A DNA stretch of 64,000 bases from Pseudomonas psychrophila HA-4. Lineage in GTDB: Bacteria; Pseudomonadota; Gammaproteobacteria; Pseudomonadales; Pseudomonadaceae. The translations under genes and the position numbers were made by a program. The stretch is taken from contig NZ_ALJC01000066.1 in the NCBI RefSeq assembly GCF_000282975.1, positions 20,371 to 84,370 on the forward strand. Reading direction: 5' to 3'. A model generated the notes under the pieces. It was not told the DNA's origin. It was given only the letters and a program-made list of their open reading frames with translations, and ran no database searches. Below are positions 27,867 through 37,526 of the stretch, piece by piece; the first letter of the stretch is position 1; every line of letters starts with the position of its first letter.

Positions 27867-29297
27867 ATGTCTGCCGACAGTGCCCACCACCACGCATCCT
27901 CTCTCCTGCCGAGTGACCTCCAGTCCCTTTTTGACGCACAGCGCAGGGCCTATGCAGAGCATCCATTCCCACCAATAGCACAACGCTATCAATGGTTGAA
28001 AAGTCTACGCCGAATGCTGAGTGATGAGCGCGACGTTTTAATCGACGCCATCAGCCAGGACTTCAGCCACCGCAGCCCTGATGAAACCTTGTTTGCAGAG
28101 CTAATGCCGAGCCTGCATAGCATTGATTACACCCTCAAGCATTTGAAGCACTGGATGCGGCCTTCATCGCGCAGCGTGGGCATGATGTTCCAGCCCGCCA
28201 GCGCCAAAGTGGTGTACCAGCCACTGGGCGTGGTCGCTATTATCGTGCCGTGGAACTACCCGCTGTACCTAGCGATGGGGCCTTTGATTGGCGCGTTGGC
28301 GGCAGGCAATCGGGTCATGCTCAAACTCAGCGAGTTCACTCCCGCCACTGGCCGATTGCTTAAGGATTTACTGGGGAGGATTTTTCCCGAGGACATGGTC
28401 ACGGTTGTTCTGGGGGATGCGGAGGTGGCCGTGGCGTTTTCGAGCCTGGCGTTCGATCACCTGCTATTCACGGGCTCGACCCATGTTGGCAAGCTGGTGA
28501 TGCGCGCGGCGGCTGAAAACCTGACCCCAGTAACCCTGGAACTGGGTGGTAAATCTCCCGCCATCGTGTCGGTCGATGTACCGCTCAAAGACGCGGCCCA
28601 GCGTATTGCTTGGGGTAAAACCCTGAATGCCGGGCAAACCTGTATCGCACCGGATTACGTGTTAGTGCCGCAAGACCGGATCGACGGTTTTATCGACGCT
28701 TACCGCCAGGCCGTTCATGGGTTTTATCCGACCCTGACCGATAACCCGGACTACACCGCGATCATCAGCGAACGCCAAGTGGCACGCCTTGAGCACTTGC
28801 AAGCAGACGCAACGCTCAAGGGCGCTCGGCTGATCCCGCTGTATGCACACGGCCAGGGTCAGCGCATGCCCCACGCCCTATTGCTGGATGTAAACGACGA
28901 TATGCAGATCATGCAGGACGAGATCTTCGGCCCGCTGCTGCCCGTGGTGGCGTATAGCACGCTGGAGCAGGCGCTGGCCTACATCAATGCTAGGCCGCGT
29001 CCGCTCGCACTGTATTACTTCGGCTACAACAAGGCCGAACAGCAGCGTGTGGTTCAGGGCACACACTCCGGGGGCGTCTGTATCAACGAAACCCTGCTGC
29101 ATGTGGCAATCGACGACCTGCCTTTTGGTGGCGTCGGCCATTCAGGGATGGGGCACTACCACGGTCACGAAGGCTTTTTAACCTTCAGCAACGCCAAAGG
29201 CGTTTTGATCAAACAGCGCTGGAACAGTTCGCTGACGATCTATCCGCCATATGGCCGACAACTGGTGCGTCTGATTCAAAAGCTGTTTATCCGCTAG
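27867..29297 (+). CDS. calB: Coniferyl-aldehyde-type NAD(P)-dependent aldehyde dehydrogenase
   Basis: A 476-aa aldehyde dehydrogenase of the short, class-3-like group that includes coniferyl aldehyde dehydrogenase and fatty aldehyde dehydrogenase. IVPWNYPLYLAMGPLIGALAAGN is the cofactor-side signature; the catalytic Glu is in LELGGKSPAIV and the catalytic Cys in NAGQTCIAPDYVLVP. The C-terminal tail (YPPYGRQLVRLIQKLFIR) is hydrophobic/basic, as in membrane-associated class-3 enzymes. The gene symbol follows the usual Pseudomonas annotation; the true substrate is not shown by sequence. Confidence 0.8.
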   Translation: MSADSAHHHASSLLPSDLQSLFDAQRRAYAEHPFPPIAQRYQWLKSLRRMLSDERDVLIDAISQDFSHRSPDETLFAELMPSLHSIDYTLKHLKHWMRPSSRSVGMMFQPASAKVVYQPLGVVAIIVPWNYPLYLAMGPLIGALAAGNRVMLKLSEFTPATGRLLKDLLGRIFPEDMVTVVLGDAEVAVAFSSLAFDHLLFTGSTHVGKLVMRAAAENLTPVTLELGGKSPAIVSVDVPLKDAAQRIAWGKTLNAGQTCIAPDYVLVPQDRIDGFIDAYRQAVHGFYPTLTDNPDYTAIISERQVARLEHLQADATLKGARLIPLYAHGQGQRMPHALLLDVNDDMQIMQDEIFGPLLPVVAYSTLEQALAYINARPRPLALYYFGYNKAEQQRVVQGTHSGGVCINETLLHVAIDDLPFGGVGHSGMGHYHGHEGFLTFSNAKGVLIKQRWNSSLTIYPPYGRQLVRLIQKLFIR

Positions 29298-29319
29298 CCC
29301 CTATTGGCGAGGCCTGCCC

Positions 29320-29865
29320 ATGCCTGAATCGCATGTTGAAACGGCACTGCTGTCACGTCGCGGTGCTTTAAAAGTCGGTCTGTGCGCGACGGCTTTTCTC
29401 GCTGTCGCCGGGTTGGGCGCCAGCATCACTGGCTGCTCGGCCAGCACCAGCGCCCGTGGCTTTGAAGTGCTGCGCAGCGCTGACCTGAATTTTCTGCAGG
29501 CACTGATCCCCGTCATGCTCGCGGGCAGCATTGCCCATGTCGCCCTGCCCAGCGCGACAGACGCCACCCTGCATCAACTGGACAGCAACCTGGCCCACCT
29601 GTCGCCCGAGCTGCTCAAACTGACCCTGCAACTATTCGACGTACTGGCCATGCCCGTAACACGCGGCCCGCTGACTGGCGTATGGGGCAGTTGGGAGGAC
29701 GCCAGCCCCGAGAGCATTCAACACTTTTTGCAGCGCTGGCAAAACAGCAACATCAACCTGTTGCGCATGGGCCATGGCTCTTTGATGCAGTTGGTGATGA
29801 TGAGCAGCTATGAACAACCCGAGTTATGGACCCATTGCGGGTATCCCGGGCCGCCGAAAATCTAA
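29320..29865 (+). CDS. Tat-signal protein, probable small subunit of the GMC dehydrogenase
   Basis: A 181-aa protein with a twin-arginine signal (SRRGALKVG at 12-20, hydrophobic core to about 35) ending in a possible lipobox, SITGC. The mature part is helical with no cofactor motif. It lies 22 bases after the aldehyde dehydrogenase and 16 before the GMC oxidoreductase. The size, Tat signal and position resemble the small subunits that carry flavin dehydrogenases such as gluconate dehydrogenase across the membrane, but sequence identity to those is not evident. The role is inferred. Confidence 0.7.
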   Translation: MPESHVETALLSRRGALKVGLCATAFLAVAGLGASITGCSASTSARGFEVLRSADLNFLQALIPVMLAGSIAHVALPSATDATLHQLDSNLAHLSPELLKLTLQLFDVLAMPVTRGPLTGVWGSWEDASPESIQHFLQRWQNSNINLLRMGHGSLMQLVMMSSYEQPELWTHCGYPGPPKI

Positions 29866-29881
29866 CTGTGGAAAACCTCTT

Positions 29882-31477
29882 ATGCCCGTACCCGATCTGT
29901 TCCGCGAAGGCCTGGCGCGAGGCTGGAAAACCTATGACGGTTCGCGACTCGGCAGCGATCTGACGCTCGAAGCCGACGTTGCCATCATCGGAAGCGGCGC
30001 AGGCGGCGGCACCACGGCTGAGATCCTCAGCAACGCTGGCTATAAGGTTTTGCTGATCGAGGAAGGCCCGCTCAAAACCAGCAGCGATTTCAAGCTGCTC
30101 GAAGGCGAGGCCTACACCAGTCTGTACCAGGAAGGCGTCGGGCGCATGAGCAAAGACGGCGCCATCAGCATTCTGCAAGGCCGTGCCGTGGGCGGTACCA
30201 CGCTGGTCAACTGGACCTCAAGCTTTCGCACCCCGGCGCAAACCCTGGAACATTGGGCCCGCGAGCACGCGGTCGAAGGCCACAGCGAAGCGGCCATGGC
30301 GCCATGGTTTGAGCAAATGGAGCAGCGTCTCGGCGTCGCTCCGTGGTTGATCCCGCCCAATGCCAACAACGAGGTGATACGCAACGGTTGTGAAAAGCTC
30401 GGCTACAACTGGCACGTGATCCCGCGCAATGTGCGCGGCTGCTGGAACCTCGGCTATTGCGGCATGGGCTGCCCGACCAATGCCAAGCAATCAATGCTGG
30501 TCACGACCATTCCTGCCACCCTGGAAAACGGCGGCGAACTGCTGTATCTGGCGCGCGCCCAGCGCTTACTGATCGCCGGTGATCAGGTGACTGGTCTGGA
30601 ATGCCAAGGCATGGACAGCCGCTGCGTGGCGCCCAACGGCCGCACTATCACGGTCAAGGCCCGGTATTACGTGCTGGCGGGTGGCGGTATCAACACGCCC
30701 GGCCTACTGATGCGCTCTGAAGCGCCCGACCCTTATAAACGCGTGGGTAAACGGACATTTCTGCATCTGGTCAATTTCTCGGCGGCGCAATTTCCCGATG
30801 CGATTAGTCCGTTTTATGGCGCGCCACAGTCAATTTACTCAGATCATTTTCAGTGGAAAGACGGCACCACTGGCCCCATGGGCTTCAAGCTCGAAGTCCC
30901 GCCCCTGCACCCGGCTCTAGCCGCCACCTTGTTTGCCAGTTATGGCGACACTAGCGCCAAACACATGGCGCAGTTGCCGCATACCCACATGATGCTGGCC
31001 CTGATGCGCGACGGTTTTCACCCCGACAGCCCTGGCGGCAGCGTCGAACTGCGCGGTGATGGCAGCCCGGTGCTCGATTACAGCCTCACGCCTTATGGCT
31101 GGGAAGGGCTGAAACGAGCCTTCCACAGCATGGCCGAGATCCAGTTTGCAGCGGGCGCCAGCAGCGTCATGCCGCTGCACAGTGACGCGCAGTACCTCAA
31201 TAGCTTGAGCAAAACCCGTGAGCAGATCGACAGCTTGAGCCTTGAGCTGTATCGCACACGACTGGCAAGTGCCCATGTGATGGGCGGTTGCGCGATGGGT
31301 GAAAATCCACAAGGGGCAGTCACAGACAGCCTTGGGCGCCATCACCAAATACGCAATTTATCGATCCATGATGGCTCTTTGTTCCCCACGAGCATTGGTG
31401 CCAACCCGCAACTGTCGGTGTATGGGCTCACGGCGAAACTCGCGACGCAGCTGGGCGAAAGGCTTAAAAATCCGTGA
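29882..31477 (+). CDS. GMC-family flavin oxidoreductase
   Basis: A 531-aa FAD-dependent GMC oxidoreductase. The ATG at 29882 gives MPVPDLFREGLARGWKTYDG; frames upstream overlap the preceding gene. The dinucleotide-binding loop is VAIIGSGAGGGTTAEILSNAGYKVLLIEEG (split: VAIIGSGAGGG, then LLIEEG). GGTTLVNWTSSFR, NLGYCGMGCPTNAKQS, and the C-terminal SAHVMGGCAMG and GANPQLSVYGLTAKLA complete the fold. It has no signal of its own, so export would need the Tat partner upstream. The substrate is probably an alcohol; the associated dehydrogenase suggests alcohol-to-acid oxidation. Confidence 0.87.
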   Translation: MPVPDLFREGLARGWKTYDGSRLGSDLTLEADVAIIGSGAGGGTTAEILSNAGYKVLLIEEGPLKTSSDFKLLEGEAYTSLYQEGVGRMSKDGAISILQGRAVGGTTLVNWTSSFRTPAQTLEHWAREHAVEGHSEAAMAPWFEQMEQRLGVAPWLIPPNANNEVIRNGCEKLGYNWHVIPRNVRGCWNLGYCGMGCPTNAKQSMLVTTIPATLENGGELLYLARAQRLLIAGDQVTGLECQGMDSRCVAPNGRTITVKARYYVLAGGGINTPGLLMRSEAPDPYKRVGKRTFLHLVNFSAAQFPDAISPFYGAPQSIYSDHFQWKDGTTGPMGFKLEVPPLHPALAATLFASYGDTSAKHMAQLPHTHMMLALMRDGFHPDSPGGSVELRGDGSPVLDYSLTPYGWEGLKRAFHSMAEIQFAAGASSVMPLHSDAQYLNSLSKTREQIDSLSLELYRTRLASAHVMGGCAMGENPQGAVTDSLGRHHQIRNLSIHDGSLFPTSIGANPQLSVYGLTAKLATQLGERLKNP

Positions 31478-31505
31478 AAAAGACCTTAATTCGCCGCGTC
31501 TATAG

Positions 31506-32426
<921 letters not shown>

Positions 32427-32429
32427 GGG

Positions 32430-33242
32430 TTACGTCTGGCAGCGCGGGCAGAATACGCTGGCGCGCTGGCCCAGTTTGACGTCACGCAGTTCGGTGCCAC
32501 AGACCTTGCACGCTTCGTACGCACGGCCATACACGAACAGCTCTTGCTGGAAGTAACCCGGCTGACCATCCCCCCCGATAAAGTCGCGCAATGTGGTGCC
32601 GCCGCGCTCAATAGCGGCGGCCAATATCCGCTTGATCTCAATCGCCAGCTTTAAATAGCGCGCCCGCGAAATGCTCTTGGCTTCGCGACGCGGATCAATG
32701 CCTGCGGCGAACAACGCTTCGGTCGCGTAAATATTGCCCACACCGACCACGACCGCGTTATCCATGATGAACGGCTTCACTGCCATCGAACGCTTGCGCG
32801 ACAGTTGGAACAGTCGATCACCATCGAACAGGTCGGTCAGCGGCTCCGGCCCCAGTTTGAGCAGCAGTTCGTGGTTCAGCGGATCAAGGCTCCAGAGCAT
32901 TGCACCAAAACGACGCGGGTCGGTGTAGCGCAAGGCCAGCCCGGACTCCAGCTCAATGTCCACGTGCTCATGCTTGAGCGCTGGCAACCCGGCTTCAACC
33001 AGACGCAAATTACCCGACATGCCCAAATGGCTGATCAACGTCCCGACTTCAGCGTTGATCAGCAGGTATTTGGCGCGGCGCTCGACCCGCACGATTTTCT
33101 GCCCCGATAAACGTATGTCGAGGTCTTCAGGGATCGGCCAGCGCAGGCGCCGGTCGCGCACAATTACTCGGCTAACCCGCTGCCCTTCAAGGTGCGGGGC
33201 GATACCCCGGCGGGTTGTTTCGACTTCAGGTAATTCAGGCAT
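32430..33242 (-). CDS. mutM: Formamidopyrimidine-DNA glycosylase
   Basis: Base-excision repair enzyme that removes 8-oxoguanine and formamidopyrimidines and then cuts the abasic site. The 270-aa protein starts [14 protein letters not shown], giving the catalytic Pro2/Glu3. LGMSGNLR, the helix-two-turn-helix region [17 protein letters not shown] and the C-terminal zinc finger (C-x2-C ... C-x2-C in [11 protein letters not shown] and VFCPRCQT) are all present. The stop is 3 bases from the convergent ferredoxin stop. Confidence 0.97.
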   Translation of the reverse strand: MPELPEVETTRRGIAPHLEGQRVSRVIVRDRRLRWPIPEDLDIRLSGQKIVRVERRAKYLLINAEVGTLISHLGMSGNLRLVEAGLPALKHEHVDIELESGLALRYTDPRRFGAMLWSLDPLNHELLLKLGPEPLTDLFDGDRLFQLSRKRSMAVKPFIMDNAVVVGVGNIYATEALFAAGIDPRREAKSISRARYLKLAIEIKRILAAAIERGGTTLRDFIGGDGQPGYFQQELFVYGRAYEACKVCGTELRDVKLGQRASVFCPRCQT

Positions 33243-33254
33243 CAGAGGCTCTCA

Positions 33255-34121
33255 CTAGTGAGCACCCAGCTCGCGGATGCTTTCTTTCAAGTTCTCAAAG
33301 TCATAATCAGACAGGCCGACGTAATCCAGCACCAGAGGGCCGACGCTGTTCCACTCATGGTCTTCACGCTGGTTGCCCAACACTTTGTATGACGCGCAGA
33401 TGTGCTCGGCCATCTTGAGGATCGCCAGCAGGTTTTTAAGCTGGCTGTTGCGCGACGAGTCATCGCTGAAAATCGCCAGCGCATTGTGGTGGTTCGCAAT
33501 CGCTTCGGTCAGATGACCGGGTAAGCGCCAGGATTTGGCCGTGTAATAGCCGACCACTGCATGGTTGGTGTTGAAATGCCTATTTTCTGTGTCGACCACC
33601 CGGCTGCCCGGTCCGGCATTAGCGTAGCCCTGTTCCAGTACATGCATGTACTGCGGGAAGCGCTTGAGCATCAGCGGAATGCCGCAATCGTGAAACAACC
33701 CCAGCGCATAAGCTTCATCAGCGGCCAGAGTGCCGGTGCGTTTGGACAGTGTCAGGCTGGTCATGGCAACGTCTTGGGCGGTGTCCCAAAAACGGTTGAG
33801 GGTCACGATGGTGTCGTCCGTCATTTCACCCTTGATCGACTGCGCGTTGATCAAGTTGATAACGGTGCGACTGCCGAGCAGCGTCACCGCGCGGCGGATT
33901 GAGGCTATTTTGTTAGTCAGGCCGTAATACGGCGAATTGACGATTTTCATCAGTGCGCCGGACAAACCGGGGTCTTGGGAGATCAAACGAGCGATCACTT
34001 CCAGGTCCGGCTCAGGCATGTATTGCTCCATCTGCAAATCAACCATGATCTGCGGTTGAGGCGGCACACTGATGCCTTGCAGTGCTTGGCTGATCTGCTC
34101 GGATGAAAGCTCTGGGGGCAT
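33255..34121 (-). CDS. Single-domain HDOD protein
   Basis: A 288-aa protein consisting of an HDOD domain (about residues 15-215) with no GGDEF, EAL or receiver partner. Key blocks are EPDLEVIARLISQDPGLSGALMKIVNSPYYGL, AVTLLGSRTVINLIN, GLFHDCGIPLML and NHAVVGYYTAKSWRLP. The HD-like pair survives only partly (FHDCG), as is usual in HDOD, so hydrolase activity is not expected. Such proteins act as adaptors in signalling. It is 12 bases upstream of mutM on the same strand and probably co-transcribed with it. Confidence 0.87.
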   Translation of the reverse strand: MPPELSSEQISQALQGISVPPQPQIMVDLQMEQYMPEPDLEVIARLISQDPGLSGALMKIVNSPYYGLTNKIASIRRAVTLLGSRTVINLINAQSIKGEMTDDTIVTLNRFWDTAQDVAMTSLTLSKRTGTLAADEAYALGLFHDCGIPLMLKRFPQYMHVLEQGYANAGPGSRVVDTENRHFNTNHAVVGYYTAKSWRLPGHLTEAIANHHNALAIFSDDSSRNSQLKNLLAILKMAEHICASYKVLGNQREDHEWNSVGPLVLDYVGLSDYDFENLKESIRELGAH

Positions 34122-34232
34122 GTCGACTTACTCTGGATTAGGCCGCGATTCTATCGGAAATATATGACCGGATGGGCGCGTGATCCGACGCAATACCGCG
34201 AATCTACCAAGCTTGAAGGCTGCGTCTAAGGC

Positions 34233-34238
34233 TATAAT
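34233..34238 (+). promoter_or_regulatory. -10 box (TATAAT) of the rRNA methyltransferase gene
   Basis: A perfect TATAAT 31 bases upstream of the ATG at 34269, in the spacer divergent from the HDOD gene. TTGAAG at 34213-34218 is only 14 bases away, too close for a strong -35. Confidence 0.45.
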
Positions 34239-34268
34239 CGCGCCCTTTTCAATACCCGGAGCGACGTC

Positions 34269-35465
34269 ATGTCCCTGCCAAGCCTGCGCCTTAAAGCCAA
34301 TGCCGATCGACGCCTGCGCGCCGGCCACCTGTGGATCTACAGCAACGAGATTGATGTAGCTACCACCCCTCTTAACGGCTTCAAGGCTGGCGACCAAGCC
34401 GTGCTCGAAACAGCCACCGGCAAACCGCTGGGCATCGTGGCCATGAGCCCGAACAACCTGATCTGCGCTCGCTTGCTGTCGCGTGACATCAAGCTGCCGT
34501 TGGACAAGTCGCTGTTGGTGCACCGCCTGAACATGGCGTTGTCTCTGCGCGAGCGCCTGTTCGACAAGCCTTACTACCGTTTGGTGTTCGGAGATTCTGA
34601 CCTGCTACCAGGTTTGGTCGTGGACCGTTTCGGCGACATTCTGGTGGTTCAGCTGGCGTCGGCAACCATGGAACAGCACAAGGACGACGTGATCGCCGCC
34701 TTGGTGCAAGTGATCAAGCCAAGCGGCATTCTGTTCAAGAACGACTCGGCGGCCCGCGATGCCGAAGGCCTTGAACGTTACGTTGAAACCGTCTTCGGCC
34801 TGGTGCCAGAGTGGGTTGCCCTGGAAGAAAACGGCGTGAAGTTCGAAGCGCCGGTCATGGCGGGCCAGAAAACCGGCTGGTTCTACGACCACCGCATGAA
34901 CCGCGCCCGTCTGGCGCCATACGTCAAAGGCAAGAAGGTACTGGACCTGTTCAGCTACATCGGCGGCTGGGGCGTACAAGCCGCTGCGTTTGGCGCCAGT
35001 GAAGTGACCTGTGTCGACGCCTCCTCGTTCGCCCTTGACGGTGTAGAACGCAACGCCGCGCTGAACGGCTTTGCCGAGCGCGTCACCTGCATGGAAGGCG
35101 ACGTGTTTGAGGCGCTCAAAGAGCTGAAAGCCAACGAAGAGCGTTTCGACGTGATCGTGGCGGATCCGCCCGCCTTCATCAAACGCAAAAAAGACCTGAA
35201 AAACGGCGAAGGTGCTTACCGCCGCCTGAACGAGCAAGCCATGCGCCTGCTCACCAAAGACGGGATTCTGGTCAGCGCTTCGTGCTCGATGCACTTGCCC
35301 GAAGACGACCTGCAAAACATCCTGCTGACCAGCGCCCGCCACCTGGATCGCAACATCCAGCTGCTGGAACGCGGCGGCCAAGGCCCGGATCACCCGGTTC
35401 ACCCAGCCATCGTCGAAACGCGCTACATCAAGAGCATCACCTGCCGCTTGCTGCCTAACAGCTAA
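34269..35465 (+). CDS. Class I SAM-dependent 23S rRNA (cytosine) methyltransferase, RlmI-like
   Basis: A 398-aa protein with an N-terminal PUA domain (SLPSLRLKANADRRLRAGHLWIYSNEID), a central EEHEE region, and a C-terminal SAM-methyltransferase domain: KTGWFYDHRMNRA, motif I VLDLFSYIGGWGVQAAAFGASEV, DASSFALDGVERNAALNG, catalytic DPPAFIKRKKDLKNG and SCSMHLPEDDL. It matches the RlmI/YccW family that makes m5C1962 in 23S rRNA. GGAG lies 7 bases before the ATG. Confidence 0.9.
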   Translation: MSLPSLRLKANADRRLRAGHLWIYSNEIDVATTPLNGFKAGDQAVLETATGKPLGIVAMSPNNLICARLLSRDIKLPLDKSLLVHRLNMALSLRERLFDKPYYRLVFGDSDLLPGLVVDRFGDILVVQLASATMEQHKDDVIAALVQVIKPSGILFKNDSAARDAEGLERYVETVFGLVPEWVALEENGVKFEAPVMAGQKTGWFYDHRMNRARLAPYVKGKKVLDLFSYIGGWGVQAAAFGASEVTCVDASSFALDGVERNAALNGFAERVTCMEGDVFEALKELKANEERFDVIVADPPAFIKRKKDLKNGEGAYRRLNEQAMRLLTKDGILVSASCSMHLPEDDLQNILLTSARHLDRNIQLLERGGQGPDHPVHPAIVETRYIKSITCRLLPNS

Positions 35466-35472
35466 GTCGCCT

Positions 35473-35496
35473 TGGGAGCGAGCTTGCTCGCTCCCA
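35473..35496 (+). terminator. Hairpin terminator after the rRNA methyltransferase
   Basis: TGGGAGCGAG-CTTG-CTCGCTCCCA: a perfect 10-bp stem with a four-base loop, 7 bases after the stop and 11 before the convergent DUF4153 stop. Short and GC-rich, able to work in both directions. Confidence 0.75.
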
Positions 35497-35507
35497 TGCG
35501 TTTGCCA

Positions 35508-37202
35508 TCAAGGCTCTGAAGGTTTATCCGCCCTAGGGCTCAGCTCTACGCCACCGATCTCCAACGATTGGAAACTTGGTTTCACCACCTTCGCTTTTCC
35601 TTCCCGAATCAGCTCAATCAGCTCCAACGGGTTGTCGTCGATATCAAACATGCCCGCACGCTGCCATTTGCCCTGTGCATCGCGCTTAAAGAAGTACAAC
35701 GGGCCAGACCATTTCAGCTTAGACACTTGCAACACTTCGTTTTGTCCATCCTGATCCAGATCGACTGCCCACATCGCACACCCTGGATACCGGCACAGAT
35801 GGCCAGGCATTCCCAGCGCCTCGAACTGCTCACTGCCATCAACGGCTGGCCCGATCCACTCCAGCAACCTGTCGGCTGACGCATGCGCGCCCTGACCTTT
35901 GTCCGCGTCCTTGAGTCGCTTCAACAACACCTGCCTTTCAGGCTCGGCCAGCACCTTGCCTTGCTCGACGTGCGCCAATAAAGCCTCATACGCCAGTTGG
36001 CCCGGCAAGCCCAGTTGATAGCGCAACGTTTGCGCATCGAACGTATCAACCGCTGTTTTACCACTCAGCAAGCGCTGCACCTGATTCTTCGCACTGATCT
36101 GTAGCGGGCTGAACCAAGGCGTATGGATCGCCAGCAGCAACACCACACAAACCAGTGCAATCCATGGATTGCTGACACGCAAACTGCCCAGCCAATTGGA
36201 GCCCGACGCAAACACGGCCCAAACCGCCGCCACGCTGTGGGCAAAGACCACCAGCACCAGCAGCATCGCCAACAGACGGCTAGGGGTCAGGCCGTATTGT
36301 TCAATTCGCAACCAGCTCGAATACCCCGCCAACACCACGAGTACCGGCAAGCACAACAGGCACAAATCAACCATGCGTACCAGCCACACCGGGTAACCAC
36401 TGTTCGAGTGCCCGTCCTGAAACACGCCATTGAGAAAGAACAGATTGACCGCCACCAGACACAGCATGATTGGCGTCGAATAGCCCGTATCCCAAATCGG
36501 CGCTAGTCCGCTAAAAGGCAGCGCAAACGTGAACACAATCGCAATCATCGAACTCAGCGGCAGCAGAAAGCGGCACAGCGTGAGCAGAATTCCGCGCAAT
36601 AGGCCAATCACCCGATCATTCTCACGGCCCATGTGCAGACCCAGCGCGAACACCATCATCGAACTGACGCAGATAAACCCGGTGGTGGAGAACAGCGTAT
36701 TCAGCGCCACCATTCCGAGCATCTTGAACAAGCTGCCCCACAACAGCAGTAGCGCCCAAAACACCGCATTCAGCAGCAAGCCCAGCAACACGATAAAAAC
36801 CGTGTCCCAAGCATGGCGAAACAAGTCTTCGTAGCGCGCAAAACGCCCTTCGCGGGTCGGCCAACTAAGAATAAACGCCGTCACGATGTAGGTAATGACC
36901 ACCGAAAAAAACAGCCAACTGCCTTCGAGCCAGTTATCAGAGCGCCACAGATCTCCACTCTCATGGAACACCCAGGCGCTGATCGCCGTCATCAAAAGGG
37001 TAAAAACCGCCACCAGCCAAATCGTGCCCCGCTGGCGCGCACTGTCGCCCAGCAATATCAAATTGATACCACCCACCAAGGTGAAGGCGACCAACGCATG
37101 CTTAAGACTCGACCCAGCAACATGGCTTGCCAGCCACAGTAAAAGCCCTTGGACCAGGCCAATGGCCAGACACGTATAAACGGATCGGTTGAGGGTGAGC
37201 AT
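35508..37202 (-). CDS. DUF4153-type polytopic membrane protein
   Basis: A 564-aa inner-membrane protein. The first ~365 residues contain about eleven to twelve hydrophobic helices; the last ~200 form a soluble domain with VKPSFQSLEIGGVELSPRAD at the end and a calcium-like acidic stretch VDLDQDGQNEVLQVSK. The architecture fits the DUF4153 family. No catalytic motif is recognised. It lies between rlmI-like and ilvD, as in other pseudomonads. The function is unknown. Confidence 0.7.
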   Translation of the reverse strand: MLTLNRSVYTCLAIGLVQGLLLWLASHVAGSSLKHALVAFTLVGGINLILLGDSARQRGTIWLVAVFTLLMTAISAWVFHESGDLWRSDNWLEGSWLFFSVVITYIVTAFILSWPTREGRFARYEDLFRHAWDTVFIVLLGLLLNAVFWALLLLWGSLFKMLGMVALNTLFSTTGFICVSSMMVFALGLHMGRENDRVIGLLRGILLTLCRFLLPLSSMIAIVFTFALPFSGLAPIWDTGYSTPIMLCLVAVNLFFLNGVFQDGHSNSGYPVWLVRMVDLCLLCLPVLVVLAGYSSWLRIEQYGLTPSRLLAMLLVLVVFAHSVAAVWAVFASGSNWLGSLRVSNPWIALVCVVLLLAIHTPWFSPLQISAKNQVQRLLSGKTAVDTFDAQTLRYQLGLPGQLAYEALLAHVEQGKVLAEPERQVLLKRLKDADKGQGAHASADRLLEWIGPAVDGSEQFEALGMPGHLCRYPGCAMWAVDLDQDGQNEVLQVSKLKWSGPLYFFKRDAQGKWQRAGMFDIDDNPLELIELIREGKAKVVKPSFQSLEIGGVELSPRADKPSEP

Positions 37203-37526
37203 TCAGAATCCCTGCTGCAAAATGATTCCCCACTGTATCCCTTGAATGGGCAAACGTCGAAATACCGCTCTACGAAGGCAGCAAAACCCACAGGCAGGTT
37301 TTGCGCGAGCAACGTCTGGGCCATTCCCTCTCGACGCCAGCCGTGTAGAATCGACGCATTCATCGCCAATCATCCCCGGCGGGTTTATGAGCTCAAGCCC
37401 AAGCGCGCGGCGATCCCGCAGCGTTCACGGCAACTCGCGGATACGTAGTCATTTTCTGTGTGATCCGCCAGTCATTAGAAGCTCACTTCCCTGTTTGTTA
37501 CCTGATTAGCCGCCCGGAGTTGCTCC
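37203..37526. other. Upstream region of ilvD (324 bp)
   Basis: No gene is supported. GCAAAACC-CACAGGCA-GGTTTTGC at 37281-37304 is a perfect 8-bp-stem hairpin. TAGAAT around 37347-37352 could be a -10 box for ilvD. GGAG lies 7 bases before the ilvD ATG. I see no leader peptide rich in Leu/Ile/Val codons, so classical attenuation is not evident. Confidence 0.45.
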
